Shown piece by piece: positions 8,310 through 17,530 of a stretch of 64,000 nucleotides of DNA. Source of the DNA: Haemophilus sp. HMSC068C11 (lineage in GTDB: Bacteria; Pseudomonadota; Gammaproteobacteria; Enterobacterales; Pasteurellaceae). Location of the stretch: NCBI RefSeq assembly GCF_001815355.1, contig NZ_KV820361.1, positions 69,797 through 133,796 of the forward strand, read 5' to 3'. The translations under genes were made by a program, and so were the position numbers. Under the pieces are notes generated by a model. It worked only from the letters and a program-made list of their open reading frames with translations, searched no databases and had not been told where the DNA came from. Numbering within the stretch: the first letter of the stretch is position 1; each line of letters opens with the position of its first letter.

Positions 8310-8360
8310 TTAATCGGGGTGCCAAACGGTCGATTAGCTGATATGTGGAGGCTCAACCCC
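8310..8360 (+). promoter_or_regulatory. S2-binding autoregulatory leader of rpsB-tsf
   Basis: GGGGTGCC (8315-8322) can pair with GGC (8350-8352) and ACCCC (8356-8360) across a TCA bulge. TAATCG (8310-8315) can pair with CGATTA (8330-8335), giving a pseudoknot-like arrangement. E. coli and relatives have a conserved rpsB leader through which S2 represses its own operon. The match is by structure and position; I could not score it against a covariance model. Confidence 0.65.
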
Positions 8361-8377
8361 AACAAAAGGAAAATATT

Positions 8378-9100
8378 ATGGCACAAGTTTCAATGCGCGA
8401 CATGATCAACGCGGGCGTACACTTCGGACACCAAACTCGTTACTGGAATCCACAAATGAAACCTTTCATTTTTGGTGCTCGTAACGGTGTTCATATCATC
8501 AACTTAGAAAAAACTTTACCTTTATTCAACGAAGCTTTAGCGGAATTAACCCGTATTGCTAGCAACAACGGTAAAGTATTATTCGTTGGTACTAAACGCG
8601 CGGCTCAAGAAGCAGTACAAGCTGCAGCATTAGACTGTCAACAATATTATGTAAACCACCGTTGGTTAGGTGGTATGTTGACTAACTGGAAAACCGTTCG
8701 TCAATCAATTAAACGTTTAAAAGATTTAGAAACTCAATCTCAAGACGGTACTTTTGACAAATTAACCAAAAAAGAAGCGTTAATGCGTACCCGTGAGATG
8801 GAAAAACTTGAATTAAGCCTTGGCGGTATCAAAGATATGGGCGGCTTACCAGATGCGTTATTCGTTATCGGTGCAGACCACGAACATATCGCTGTTAAAG
8901 AAGCAAATAACCTAGGTATTCCTGTATTTGCTATCGTTGATACTAACTCAACTCCAGCTGGCGTAGATTTCGTTATCCCTGGTAACGATGATGCGACTCG
9001 TGCTATCCAACTTTACGTTTCTGCAGCTGCAGCAGCGGTTAAAGAAGGTCGTGGTAACGAAGCTCAAGTTGCTGAAGAATTAGCAGCTGACGCAGAATAA
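8378..9100 (+). CDS. rpsB: 30S ribosomal protein S2
   Basis: This is the 240-residue S2 protein of the small ribosomal subunit. I start it at the ATG opening [13 protein letters not shown], preceded by AAAAGGA, because that gives the family length; an upstream in-frame start at 8345 would lie in the structured leader. S2 signatures are visible, including [11 protein letters not shown] at the N-terminus and [10 protein letters not shown] near residue 190. It is the first gene of the rpsB-tsf operon and is probably controlled by S2 binding its own leader. Confidence 0.97.
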   Translation: MAQVSMRDMINAGVHFGHQTRYWNPQMKPFIFGARNGVHIINLEKTLPLFNEALAELTRIASNNGKVLFVGTKRAAQEAVQAAALDCQQYYVNHRWLGGMLTNWKTVRQSIKRLKDLETQSQDGTFDKLTKKEALMRTREMEKLELSLGGIKDMGGLPDALFVIGADHEHIAVKEANNLGIPVFAIVDTNSTPAGVDFVIPGNDDATRAIQLYVSAAAAAVKEGRGNEAQVAEELAADAE

Positions 9101-9151
9101 TTTAAGTTTTGCAATAAGGCGAAGCCCTTAATAATCAAACGATTAATTGGC

Positions 9152-9183
9152 ATAGGGGCTAAAATTTAGCCCCTATATTTTTA
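9152..9183 (+). terminator. Partial terminator or attenuator between rpsB and tsf
   Basis: A strong hairpin (11-12 pairs, ATAGGGGCTAA with its complement) is followed by ATTTTTAT. A leaky terminator at this point would let S2 be made in excess of EF-Ts. Confidence 0.8.
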
Positions 9184-9233
9184 TCTAAAAGTGCGGTCAA
9201 AATGAATCGTACTTTCGACAGAGGATTTTTAAA

Positions 9234-10085
9234 ATGGCTGAAATCACAGCATCATTAGTAAAAGAACTTCGTGAACGTACCGGTGCCGGTATGATGGAAT
9301 GTAAAAAAGCATTAGTTGAAGCAAACGGTGATATCGAGTTAGCAATCGACAACATGCGTAAATCTGGTCAAGCTAAAGCTGCTAAAAAAGCAGGCCGTGT
9401 TGCAGCTGAAGGTGTTATCCTTGCTCGTGTAGAAAATGGTTTCGGTGTATTAGTTGAAATGAACTGTGAAACTGACTTCGTAGCAAAAGATGCTGGTTTC
9501 TTAGGTTTAGCAAACGAAGTAGCTGATTTCGCAGCAGCACACAAAGGTACCACTATCGAAGCGTTACAAGCACAATTTGAAGAAAAACGTGCTGCATTAG
9601 TGGCTAAAATCGGTGAGAACATGAACATCCGTCGTGTTGCTTACTTAGATGGTCAAGTGATTGCTCAATACTTACACGGTGCAAAAATCGGTGTATTAGT
9701 TGCAGGTGAAGGTTCAGAAGATGAACTTAAAAAAGTGGCAATGCACGTAGCGGCATCTAAACCAGAATTCGTGAACCCAGAAGATGTACCTGCAGATGTT
9801 GTTGAACACGAGCGTCAAATTCAAATTGATATCGCAGTTAACTCTGGTAAACCAAAAGAAATCGCAGAGAAAATGGTTGAAGGCCGTATGAAGAAATTCA
9901 CTGGTGAAGTTTCATTAACAGGTCAACCATTCGTCATGGATCCTTCTGTATCTGTAGGTGACTTCTTAAAATCAGTAAACACTTCAGTGTCTAACTTCAT
10001 CCGTTTAGAAGTGGGTGAAGGTATCGAGAAAAAAGAAGAAGATTTCGCAGCTGAAGTTGCAAAAATCACTGGCGGTAACGCTTAA
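9234..10085 (+). CDS. tsf: Elongation factor Ts
   Basis: This 283-residue factor is the guanine nucleotide exchange factor for EF-Tu. The N-terminal UBA-like domain with [16 protein letters not shown] and the core with [11 protein letters not shown], which contacts EF-Tu, are both present. Length matches the family. It lies 133 bases after rpsB behind a hairpin, and an uptake sequence sits in the gap at about 9188-9196. A GAGGA ribosome binding site precedes the ATG. Confidence 0.97.
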   Translation: MAEITASLVKELRERTGAGMMECKKALVEANGDIELAIDNMRKSGQAKAAKKAGRVAAEGVILARVENGFGVLVEMNCETDFVAKDAGFLGLANEVADFAAAHKGTTIEALQAQFEEKRAALVAKIGENMNIRRVAYLDGQVIAQYLHGAKIGVLVAGEGSEDELKKVAMHVAASKPEFVNPEDVPADVVEHERQIQIDIAVNSGKPKEIAEKMVEGRMKKFTGEVSLTGQPFVMDPSVSVGDFLKSVNTSVSNFIRLEVGEGIEKKEEDFAAEVAKITGGNA

Positions 10086-10103
10086 TTTTCTCCATTGAGA
10101 TAT

Positions 10104-10135
10104 AAAAAAGCCGATATTGAATATCGGCTTTTTTG
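10104..10135 (+). terminator. Terminator of rpsB-tsf
   Basis: AAAAAAGCCGATATT pairs with ATATCGGCTTTTTT around a GA turn. It is symmetric enough to serve the convergent minus-strand gene as well. Confidence 0.9.
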
Positions 10136-10156
10136 TTGTCTGAAATTTAAGATTTT

Positions 10157-11716
10157 CTATTTCTTTGGACGAATATCGATGGCAGGGTCTGCATCTTTAC
10201 GATATTTTTCTTCAATCAGTTTTTTCAGTCCATAGTCATCTTTGTCAGCTTGTTCAGAGAATAAATCTTCTTCTAATGTGAGCTTCGGATTTTTAATTCC
10301 AATCCAATTAGCAATACCTTCTAAGAAATTCAAACCAGATTTAAAGGCTTTGTATTCTTTACGTGCCGTATCATCAGATGAAATTTTAAAGAGCGGAATA
10401 TTATGATGTAATTGGCTGTGGCAGTTTTGGTTAAACAAGGTGACGCCATGTTTATCATCTTCCTGATGACATAAACCATGATCTGAAAAATAAATCATGG
10501 AGAAAGTGCGGTGTGTTTTTTGCTCGTTTTCTTTGAGCGTTTCATACACTTTCTTGATGAAATCATCGGTTTTCTTAATGGATGTAATATAGCAATTTAA
10601 GTATTCGTTCTTTTTCTCAATGTCATTGTCATTGAAAATTTTCGGGTAATCTTCAATGCGATCGCAAGCGAGCGGATGTGAACCATAAATGTGTAATACA
10701 ATAAAGCGTTTACCTTGTGTTGGATCTTCTAAAACTTGGGCAAATTTAGGGATTAAATCAAAATCGCTGTAGTTTGTCGAATTAAAGCTCCCACCTTTTT
10801 TCAAGAAAATGGTTTCATCAGATTTTGATGCAAGCGAAGCGACTGGCGTATCGTATTCACCTAAGAAACCTTGATTAGACAGCCAGTAGGTTTTCAGACC
10901 TGCAGACTTAATGAGATCCACTAAGCTTAAATCATAGTTTGGTTCCCATTTTTCTTTATCAGGTAACGTTAACATTAAGCGCAATGAGGCGACAGTGTTG
11001 GTTCCTGCAGATGTCATACCATCAATCAGTGTACCATTTGCAGATGACATAAATGGTGTGTCATTGACGGGGTATCCATACGCATGCAAGTAATCTTTTC
11101 TCGCACTTTCACCCAAAATAATCACATAATCTTGGTATTTAGAATTTTCTAATGTGGATTGTCCCCAGCTGCTTTCCTGTGACATTTTTTTCAATTTTTG
11201 CCATTCATTAACGATTTGTACACTCGAATCTATCGTTTCTTTTAATGGCGCAGCAATGGGTAAGTTGTAACCAATCAACAGGGTAGCGAGGGCAATGAAT
11301 GTTTTATTGCGATAAAATTTCACCCCAAACTTGACCGCACTTTTGTAATGTAAAAAGACTAAAACTGGAATAGCTAATGCAGCTAAATAGCTGCTTACAG
11401 GGATTTGCATGAGAAACTCTTTGGTCTCTAACATATCTGTCGCGAGAACCGATGCAATATATTGGTAGCTTGGTGCACCAAAATTTAAGCCTGTTGGCGT
11501 ATAAATTGCGTGTAAGCAAACTAAGGGTAATAAAATAAAATAGAAAGATTTTCGGCTACTACTTAATAAAATAATGAAAATAGCCGCGAGTAAAATCAGA
11601 CTAATAGATGGCTCAGGAAACATCCCTGAACCTCGTAAAATCAAATAACCCGCAGCAATGGCGCAAGCCAAAGAAAAAAGTGCGGTTAAAATTTGTGAGG
11701 TTTTTGAAATCTTCAT
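10157..11716 (-). CDS. Phosphoethanolamine transferase (EptA/YhbX superfamily)
   Basis: This 519-residue inner-membrane enzyme has about five N-terminal membrane helices (to about residue 165) and a periplasmic alkaline-phosphatase-fold domain. Metal and catalytic motifs are visible: [11 protein letters not shown], the AGTNTVAS segment that should carry the nucleophilic threonine, HIYGSHP and SDHG. The family moves phosphoethanolamine from phosphatidylethanolamine onto lipid A or lipooligosaccharide. The acceptor here is not evident. It resembles the product of a gene next to pyrH in H. influenzae, as I recall. It lies inverted between tsf and pyrH, breaking an arrangement that is continuous in E. 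coli. Confidence 0.85.
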   Translation of the reverse strand: MKISKTSQILTALFSLACAIAAGYLILRGSGMFPEPSISLILLAAIFIILLSSSRKSFYFILLPLVCLHAIYTPTGLNFGAPSYQYIASVLATDMLETKEFLMQIPVSSYLAALAIPVLVFLHYKSAVKFGVKFYRNKTFIALATLLIGYNLPIAAPLKETIDSSVQIVNEWQKLKKMSQESSWGQSTLENSKYQDYVIILGESARKDYLHAYGYPVNDTPFMSSANGTLIDGMTSAGTNTVASLRLMLTLPDKEKWEPNYDLSLVDLIKSAGLKTYWLSNQGFLGEYDTPVASLASKSDETIFLKKGGSFNSTNYSDFDLIPKFAQVLEDPTQGKRFIVLHIYGSHPLACDRIEDYPKIFNDNDIEKKNEYLNCYITSIKKTDDFIKKVYETLKENEQKTHRTFSMIYFSDHGLCHQEDDKHGVTLFNQNCHSQLHHNIPLFKISSDDTARKEYKAFKSGLNFLEGIANWIGIKNPKLTLEEDLFSEQADKDDYGLKKLIEEKYRKDADPAIDIRPKK

Positions 11717-11797
11717 AAAGTTTACCTATAAAATCAAAACAGCGATATTTTATCGCACTTTTCTGACTAATTTCCATTTTTAACTTTTTCGCTCTTT

Positions 11798-11806
11798 TGC
11801 TAGAAT
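11798..11806 (+). promoter_or_regulatory. Candidate pyrH promoter (extended -10)
   Basis: TGCTAGAAT fits an extended -10 and lies 36 bases before the pyrH ATG. No clear -35 is present. Confidence 0.5.
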
Positions 11807-11841
11807 AAGCCAAATTTTGTAACCGACAAAGGAAAAGACAA

Positions 11842-12555
11842 ATGAGCCAACCAATTTACAAACGTATTTTATTGAAATTAAGTGGTGAAGCATTGCAAGG
11901 TGATGAGGGCTTCGGTATCGATCCTTCGATCCTTGATCGTATGGCGTTAGAGATTAAAGAATTAATTGAAATGGGCGTGGAAGTTGGTGTTGTGCTCGGT
12001 GGTGGTAACTTATTCCGTGGTGCAAAATTAGCTAAAGCCGGCATGAATCGCGTAGTGGGCGACCATATGGGGATGCTTGCAACGGTGATGAATGGCTTGG
12101 CAATGCGTGATGCGCTTCATCGTGCAGATGTGAATGCAAAATTAATGTCTGCATTCCAATTAAATGGGATTTGCGATACCTATAACTGGTCTGAAGCCAT
12201 CAAAATGTTGCGTGAAAAACGTGTAGTCATTTTCTCAGCCGGTACCGGTAGCCCGTTCTTTACTACAGATTCTGCGGCATGTTTACGTGGTATCGAAATT
12301 GAAGCGGATATCGTGTTAAAAGCGACCAAAGTTGATGGCGTGTATGATTGCGACCCTGCAAAAAATCCTAATGCGAAGCTATACCATAAATTATCTTATG
12401 CAGAAGTGATTGATAAAGAATTACAAGTAATGGATTTGGCAGCATTCACGCTTGCTCGTGACCACGGTATGCCAATTCGTGTATTTAATATGTGCAAACC
12501 AGGTGCGTTACGCCAAGTTGTACTCGGTACAGAAGAAGGTACAACGATTAGTTAA
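11842..12555 (+). CDS. pyrH: Uridylate kinase
   Basis: This 237-residue cytoplasmic enzyme phosphorylates UMP to UDP in pyrimidine nucleotide synthesis. It belongs to the amino-acid kinase fold: [11 protein letters not shown] at the N-terminus, [12 protein letters not shown] for phosphate binding, and [19 protein letters not shown], which is diagnostic for bacterial UMP kinase. Length and start match the family. Because the gene before it is inverted, pyrH needs its own promoter and has a plausible one at 11798-11806. A terminator follows at 12574. Confidence 0.97.
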   Translation: MSQPIYKRILLKLSGEALQGDEGFGIDPSILDRMALEIKELIEMGVEVGVVLGGGNLFRGAKLAKAGMNRVVGDHMGMLATVMNGLAMRDALHRADVNAKLMSAFQLNGICDTYNWSEAIKMLREKRVVIFSAGTGSPFFTTDSAACLRGIEIEADIVLKATKVDGVYDCDPAKNPNAKLYHKLSYAEVIDKELQVMDLAAFTLARDHGMPIRVFNMCKPGALRQVVLGTEEGTTIS

Positions 12556-12573
12556 TTTTTAAACGAATAAAAC

Positions 12574-12598
12574 GGCGAGAAAGTATCTCGCCTTTTTT
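12574..12598 (+). terminator. Terminator of pyrH
   Basis: GGCGAGA, loop AAGTA, TCTCGCC, then a run of T. Confidence 0.88.
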
Positions 12599-12611
12599 GT
12601 GAATAAATTTA

Positions 12612-12640
12612 TTCAAAACTCCCTAAAAATCCAGTAAAAT
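12612..12640 (+). promoter_or_regulatory. Candidate frr promoter
   Basis: TTCAAA (12612-12617) and TAAAAT (12635-12640) with a 17-base spacer, 40 bases before frr and just after the pyrH terminator. Confidence 0.5.
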
Positions 12641-12679
12641 CACTGTGTTTTATCTTTATTTATTGAAAAGGACAGATGA

Positions 12680-13237
12680 ATGATTAATGAAATCAAACAA
12701 GATGCTGAAGCTCGCATGGAAAAAAGCCTCGAAGCGTTGCGTGGGCATATTGCAAAAATCCGTACAGGCCGTGCACAACCAAGCTTATTAGATGCAATCC
12801 AAGTGGAATACTATGGTGCGGCGACACCACTTCGTCAATTAGCTAACGTTGTTGCAGAAGATGCTCGTACTTTAGCGGTAACAGTATTTGACCGTTCTTT
12901 AATCAGTGCAGTAGAAAAAGCAATTTTAACGTCTGATTTAGGTTTAAACCCATCTTCAGCAGGTACAACAATTCGCGTGCCTCTTCCTCCATTAACTGAA
13001 GAACGCCGTCGTGATTTAATCAAAATCGTAAAAAGCGAAGGTGAGCAAGGTAAAGTCGCGATTCGTAATGTACGTCGTGATGCAAATGATAAAATCAAAG
13101 CATTATTAAAAGACAAAGAAATCAGCGAAAACGATCAACACAAAGCAGAAGAAATCATTCAAAAAGTCACTGATAGCTATATCAAAAAAGTGGATGAGAT
13201 CTTAGCAGATAAAGAAAAAGAATTAATGGATTTCTAA
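12680..13237 (+). CDS. frr: Ribosome recycling factor
   Basis: This 185-residue protein, with EF-G, splits post-termination ribosomes so that they can be reused. The length and the three-helix-bundle signatures match the family: [11 protein letters not shown] near the N-terminus, then the beta domain with [14 protein letters not shown], then [10 protein letters not shown] in the C-terminal helices. It sits between pyrH and ispC, the order found in E. coli, with a promoter and a terminator of its own. Confidence 0.97.
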   Translation: MINEIKQDAEARMEKSLEALRGHIAKIRTGRAQPSLLDAIQVEYYGAATPLRQLANVVAEDARTLAVTVFDRSLISAVEKAILTSDLGLNPSSAGTTIRVPLPPLTEERRRDLIKIVKSEGEQGKVAIRNVRRDANDKIKALLKDKEISENDQHKAEEIIQKVTDSYIKKVDEILADKEKELMDF

Positions 13238-13255
13238 TTGTCGAACCATGTTTTG

Positions 13256-13284
13256 GGGCAGACCAAGTGTCTGCCCTTGTTCTA
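13256..13284 (+). terminator. Terminator after frr
   Basis: GGGCAGAC, loop CAAGT, GTCTGCCC, followed by a moderately T-rich tail. It may be leaky. Confidence 0.7.
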
Positions 13285-13326
13285 TTCTGATTAAAAAATA
13301 AAAGCACAAAGTGCGGTCGAAATTTT

Positions 13327-14526
13327 ATGCAAAAACAAAATCTTGTTATTTTAGGATCAACCGGTTCTATTGGTCATAGCACCCTTTCTGTTATCGAACA
13401 TAATCCTGACAAATACCATGCCTTTGCGTTAGTAGGGGGCAAAAATGTTGAGACAATGTTTGAACAATGCGTGAAATTTCAACCGCACTTTGCTGCGTTA
13501 GATGATGAAAATGCAGCAAAAGTATTGCGAGAAAAATTAGCTTCACACCACATTAAAACGGAAGTCTTAGCTGGGCAGAAAACTATTTGTGAGCTGGCAG
13601 CACATCCAGATGCTGATCAAGTTATGGCAGCCATTGTTGGTGCGGCGGGATTACTACCGACCCTTTCTGCGGTAAAAGCAAGTAAGAAAGTCTTGCTTGC
13701 GAATAAAGAATCGTTGGTGACTTGTGGCCAGATCTTTATTGATGCAGTGAAGCAGTCAAAAGTAAAATTATTGCCTGTTGATAGCGAACATAACGCGATT
13801 TTTCAATCCTTACCGCCTGAGGCACAAGAAAAGGTTGGGTTCTGTCCTTTGAAAGAATTGGGGGTCAGTAAAATTGTCTTAACTGGTTCTGGTGGGCCTT
13901 TCCGTTATACGCCATTAAACGAGTTTGAACATATTACGCCAGAACAAGCCGTCGCTCACCCAAACTGGTCAATGGGTAAAAAAATCTCCGTGGATTCTGC
14001 CACGATGATGAATAAAGGTTTAGAGTACATTGAAGCCCGCTGGCTCTTCAATGCATCGGCTGATGAAATGGAAGTGATTATTCATCCTCAATCTATTATT
14101 CATTCAATGGTACGTTATGTAGATGGTTCGGTCATTGCTCAAATGGGCAATCCGGATATGCGCACACCAATTGCGGAAACCATGGCTTATCCAAATCGTA
14201 CAGTCAGTGGTGTGGAACCATTAGACTTCTTTAAAATCAAAGAATTGACATTTATCGAACCTGATTTTAATCGTTATCCAAATTTAAAATTAGCGATCGA
14301 TGCTTTTGCAGAAGGGCAGTATGCGACAACCGCAATGAATGCGGCAAATGAAATCGCAGTACAAGCCTTTTTAGATGGCTATATTAAATTTACAGATATT
14401 GCGAAAATTAACCAAGCAACGGTTGAGCAAATGCCAGCTTCTACTATTTCAAGCATTGATGATGTCTTAGCCGTAGATAAGCAAGCACGTGAATTAGCCG
14501 CTTCGCTGATTAAAAAGTTAATGTAG
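13327..14526 (+). CDS. ispC: 1-deoxy-D-xylulose 5-phosphate reductoisomerase
   Basis: This 399-residue enzyme (Dxr) makes methylerythritol 4-phosphate, the committed step of the MEP isoprenoid pathway. The NADPH-binding motif [12 protein letters not shown] opens the protein. [13 protein letters not shown] holds the metal-binding residues, and [14 protein letters not shown] is also typical. An uptake sequence sits just before the start and may overlap the translation start region. The next gene, uppS, uses the isoprenoid units this pathway makes. Confidence 0.97.
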   Translation: MQKQNLVILGSTGSIGHSTLSVIEHNPDKYHAFALVGGKNVETMFEQCVKFQPHFAALDDENAAKVLREKLASHHIKTEVLAGQKTICELAAHPDADQVMAAIVGAAGLLPTLSAVKASKKVLLANKESLVTCGQIFIDAVKQSKVKLLPVDSEHNAIFQSLPPEAQEKVGFCPLKELGVSKIVLTGSGGPFRYTPLNEFEHITPEQAVAHPNWSMGKKISVDSATMMNKGLEYIEARWLFNASADEMEVIIHPQSIIHSMVRYVDGSVIAQMGNPDMRTPIAETMAYPNRTVSGVEPLDFFKIKELTFIEPDFNRYPNLKLAIDAFAEGQYATTAMNAANEIAVQAFLDGYIKFTDIAKINQATVEQMPASTISSIDDVLAVDKQARELAASLIKKLM

Positions 14527-14566
14527 AATACACCAAAGTGCGGTCATAAAATCCGAATATTTTAGA

Positions 14567-15286
14567 ATGAAAGAACTTGATAACAATAATATTCCCGAAC
14601 ACGTTGCCATCATAATGGATGGTAATGGGCGCTGGGCGAAGCAACAAAATAAGTTGCGTATTTTTGGCCATACAAATGGGGTGGCAGCCGTGCGCCGAGC
14701 GGTGAGCTATGCACGACAAACGGGTGTTAAATTTTTGACGTTATATGCGTTTAGCAGCGAAAACTGGAATCGTCCAGAGCAAGAAGTGAGCGCTTTAATG
14801 ACGCTCTTTATGCAAGCGCTTGATCGAGAAGTCAAAAAATTACATAAAAATAATATTCGTTTAAAGATTATCGGTGATGTTTCTCGTTTTAGTGAAAAAT
14901 TGCAAGAGAAGATCGCAAAAGCAGAAAATTTAACGGGAAATAATACTGCACTGACGTTAAATATTGCGGCTAATTACGGTGGTTGTTGGGATATTGTTCA
15001 AGCGACTCAACAACTCGCTGAAAAAGTAAAAAATAATGAGATTTCGGTGAGTGATATTAATGAATCACTTTTCCAGCAACATTTAGTCACACAAGATGAG
15101 CCACCAGTCGATTTGTTAATTCGGACGAGCGGTGAGCAACGCATTAGTAATTTCTTACTTTGGCAAATTGCGTATGCGGAATTATGTTTTTTAGAAGTGC
15201 TTTGGCCGGATTTTAGTGAAAAAGATTTTAATCAGGCAATTGCCTGCTATCAACAACGTCATCGCCGTTTTGGCGCGACAGAATAA
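14567..15286 (+). CDS. uppS: Undecaprenyl diphosphate synthase
   Basis: This 239-residue cis-prenyltransferase extends farnesyl diphosphate to undecaprenyl diphosphate, the lipid carrier for peptidoglycan and surface polysaccharide. The signature [12 protein letters not shown] includes the catalytic aspartate. [11 protein letters not shown] and [17 protein letters not shown] are also family motifs. It is followed 11 bases later by cdsA, so the pair is co-transcribed. A perfect uptake sequence lies in the short gap after ispC. Confidence 0.96.
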   Translation: MKELDNNNIPEHVAIIMDGNGRWAKQQNKLRIFGHTNGVAAVRRAVSYARQTGVKFLTLYAFSSENWNRPEQEVSALMTLFMQALDREVKKLHKNNIRLKIIGDVSRFSEKLQEKIAKAENLTGNNTALTLNIAANYGGCWDIVQATQQLAEKVKNNEISVSDINESLFQQHLVTQDEPPVDLLIRTSGEQRISNFLLWQIAYAELCFLEVLWPDFSEKDFNQAIACYQQRHRRFGATE

Positions 15287-15297
15287 GCGGAGAACTT

Positions 15298-16164
15298 ATG
15301 CTTAAAGAACGTGTATTATCAGCCATTGTATTGATTGCTTTGGTATTATGTGCCTTGTTCTTATTTACCCCATTTTATTTTGCCCTAGCCTTAGGCTTTG
15401 TGGCGACGCTTGGTATTTGGGAATGGGCTCAATTTGCTCGTTTTAAAAATCCTTTGGCGCGCCTTTGTATCGCGGCATTTTTAGGCGCATTTATCTTCCT
15501 TTGGCTTTATAACGAAGGTAATTATTTAGATGCGGGTCGGGTATTTGAAAACTACTTGCCGCTTTTATTGTTAAATTCAGTCGGTTGGTGGGCGCTTGCA
15601 TTAGTATTAGTGGTGACTTATCCAAGCTCAGCGAAGTTTTGGGGTAAAAATATCCCTTTACAAGTGTTGTTTGCTTTCTCTACGCTGATTCCTTTTATTG
15701 CAGCAGTCTTACGTTTACGTTTAGATAATTATACAGCTGATCCTCATCATGGTTTATTCTTATTGCTTTATGTGTTTGTATTGGTATGGGCAGCTGACTC
15801 AGGTGCCTATTTTGCCGGACGAGCTTTTGGTAAGCACAAACTTGCACCGAAAGTATCACCTGGGAAAACATGGCAAGGTGTATTTGGAGGCATGATCACC
15901 GCGGCGGCATTGGCATTTGTGTTTATCCACTTCTCAGGTGAAACCTTATTAGGTAGTCGTGCAATGAGTGGTTTTGTTGTGCTTTCTGTGGCAACAGTGG
16001 CTATTTCTGTATTAGGTGACTTAGCCGAAAGTATGTTTAAACGTGAATCAGGCATTAAAGACAGCAGTCAATTAATTCCAGGCCATGGCGGTATTTTAGA
16101 TCGTATTGATAGCTTAACAGCCGCAGTACCGTTCTTCACATACTTCTATTTCTTTGTGTTATAG
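15298..16164 (+). CDS. cdsA: Phosphatidate cytidylyltransferase
   Basis: This 288-residue multi-pass inner-membrane enzyme makes CDP-diacylglycerol from phosphatidate and CTP, the branch point for all phospholipids. Seven or eight hydrophobic segments are visible. The C-terminal signature runs from GDLAESMFKRESGIKDSS to LIPGHGGILDRIDSL, and KVSPGKTWQGVFGG precedes it. It lies 8 bases before rseP, the same neighbour as in E. coli. Confidence 0.96.
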   Translation: MLKERVLSAIVLIALVLCALFLFTPFYFALALGFVATLGIWEWAQFARFKNPLARLCIAAFLGAFIFLWLYNEGNYLDAGRVFENYLPLLLLNSVGWWALALVLVVTYPSSAKFWGKNIPLQVLFAFSTLIPFIAAVLRLRLDNYTADPHHGLFLLLYVFVLVWAADSGAYFAGRAFGKHKLAPKVSPGKTWQGVFGGMITAAALAFVFIHFSGETLLGSRAMSGFVVLSVATVAISVLGDLAESMFKRESGIKDSSQLIPGHGGILDRIDSLTAAVPFFTYFYFFVL

Positions 16165-16172
16165 GATAGAAC

Positions 16173-17504
16173 ATGTCGTTTTTGTGGTCGCTTGGCTCAT
16201 TTATTGTTGCAATTGCTGTACTGGTTGCCGTACACGAATACGGTCACTTTTGGGCAGCAAGAAAGTGCGGTATTAAAGTTCATCGTTTTTCGATTGGCTT
16301 TGGTAAAGTAATTTGGCAACGTACAGATAAATTAGGCACAGAGTTTGCGATTTCAGCCATTCCGCTTGGCGGTTATGTAAAAATGCTTGACGGGCGAAAT
16401 GAAGAAGTTCCCGCAGAATTAAAATCGCAGGCATTTGAAAGTAAATCTGTTGCGCAACGTGCTTTTGTGATTGTTGCAGGTCCCCTTGCTAATTTTATTT
16501 TTGCGATTTTGGTATATTGGGTGATTTATTCTGTTGGGATTCCGAGTGTTAAACCGGTCATTGAAAACGTCACGCCAAATTCTCCAGCTGCGATGGCTCA
16601 AATTGAACCAAATAGCCAGATTTTGGCAATTGATGGGAAGAATACCCCTGATTGGGAAACCATTAATTTATTGCTCACTGATAAGTTAGGTTCTGATTCG
16701 GTTGAACTCACATTAACGCCTTTTGGTGAAGACCAACCTTATCAACGAACCATTAATCTGCAAAATTGGACATTTGAACCTGATAAAGAAACATCATTTG
16801 AAACATTAGGAATTAATCCCGTTTCAAGTAAAGTGGAGATGACATTATCAAAAGTGGTGGAAAACTCTCCAGCAGAAAAAGCGGGCTTATTGATTGGCGA
16901 TAAAATTTTAGCAGAAAATTCGACCGCACTTGATTGGAAAGCTTTTGTCGCACTGGTACAACAAGGTCAGCCTTTTACAATCAAGATCGAACGTAATCAA
17001 GAAATTTTTGACAAAACCTTGCAACCTGAGAAGAATCGAGAGGGTAAATGGTTTGTAGGGTTAAGTCCGACGTTCTTAAAAGTTGGCGAACAGTATCGAA
17101 CTGAATTAAAATATGGTATTCTTGATGCGCTACAAAAAGGTGTGGAAAAGACAGGCCAAATTTCTTGGTTTATTGTGAAGGCAATCGGGAAATTGTTTAG
17201 TGGTGAACTTTCATTTTCCAGTTTGGCTGGGCCAATTTCAATTGCTCAAGGTGCAGGCGCATCTTCTAACGCAGGCGTGATTTATTTCTTAAGTTTTCTC
17301 GCGTTAATTAGTGTTAATTTAGGCATAATGAATTTATTTCCGTTGCCAGTTTTAGATGGTGGACATCTCGTATTTTTGGCGGCGGAAGCTATCAAAGGAA
17401 AACCTGTTTCAGAACGGGTACAAAATTTAAGTTATCGTGTAGGGCTAACAATCTTGTTAATTCAAACAATTTTTGTGCTTTTTAATGATTTCTTTCGTTT
17501 ATAA
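16173..17504 (+). CDS. rseP: Site-2 intramembrane zinc protease RseP
   Basis: This 443-residue inner-membrane protease makes the second cut in the anti-sigma factor RseA, releasing sigma-E under envelope stress, and also clears signal-peptide remnants. The zinc motif HEYGH is at residues 21-25 in the first membrane segment, and the partner aspartate lies in [13 protein letters not shown] near the C-terminus. Two periplasmic PDZ domains lie between, at about residues 115-300. A KCG tripeptide just after the HEYGH helix is encoded by an uptake sequence. It precedes bamA, whose products this stress system monitors. Confidence 0.96.
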   Translation: MSFLWSLGSFIVAIAVLVAVHEYGHFWAARKCGIKVHRFSIGFGKVIWQRTDKLGTEFAISAIPLGGYVKMLDGRNEEVPAELKSQAFESKSVAQRAFVIVAGPLANFIFAILVYWVIYSVGIPSVKPVIENVTPNSPAAMAQIEPNSQILAIDGKNTPDWETINLLLTDKLGSDSVELTLTPFGEDQPYQRTINLQNWTFEPDKETSFETLGINPVSSKVEMTLSKVVENSPAEKAGLLIGDKILAENSTALDWKAFVALVQQGQPFTIKIERNQEIFDKTLQPEKNREGKWFVGLSPTFLKVGEQYRTELKYGILDALQKGVEKTGQISWFIVKAIGKLFSGELSFSSLAGPISIAQGAGASSNAGVIYFLSFLALISVNLGIMNLFPLPVLDGGHLVFLAAEAIKGKPVSERVQNLSYRVGLTILLIQTIFVLFNDFFRL

Positions 17505-17530
17505 CTATTGTTTTTTATAGGATAAAGTCG

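Noticed and set aside
8345-8377. Upstream in-frame start for rpsB
   Set aside because: It lies in the structured leader and would add 11 residues not found in the S2 family.
16419-16601. Small antisense frames throughout the rpsB to rnhB block
   Set aside because: They follow the codon pattern of the genes they oppose and have no start signals or domains.
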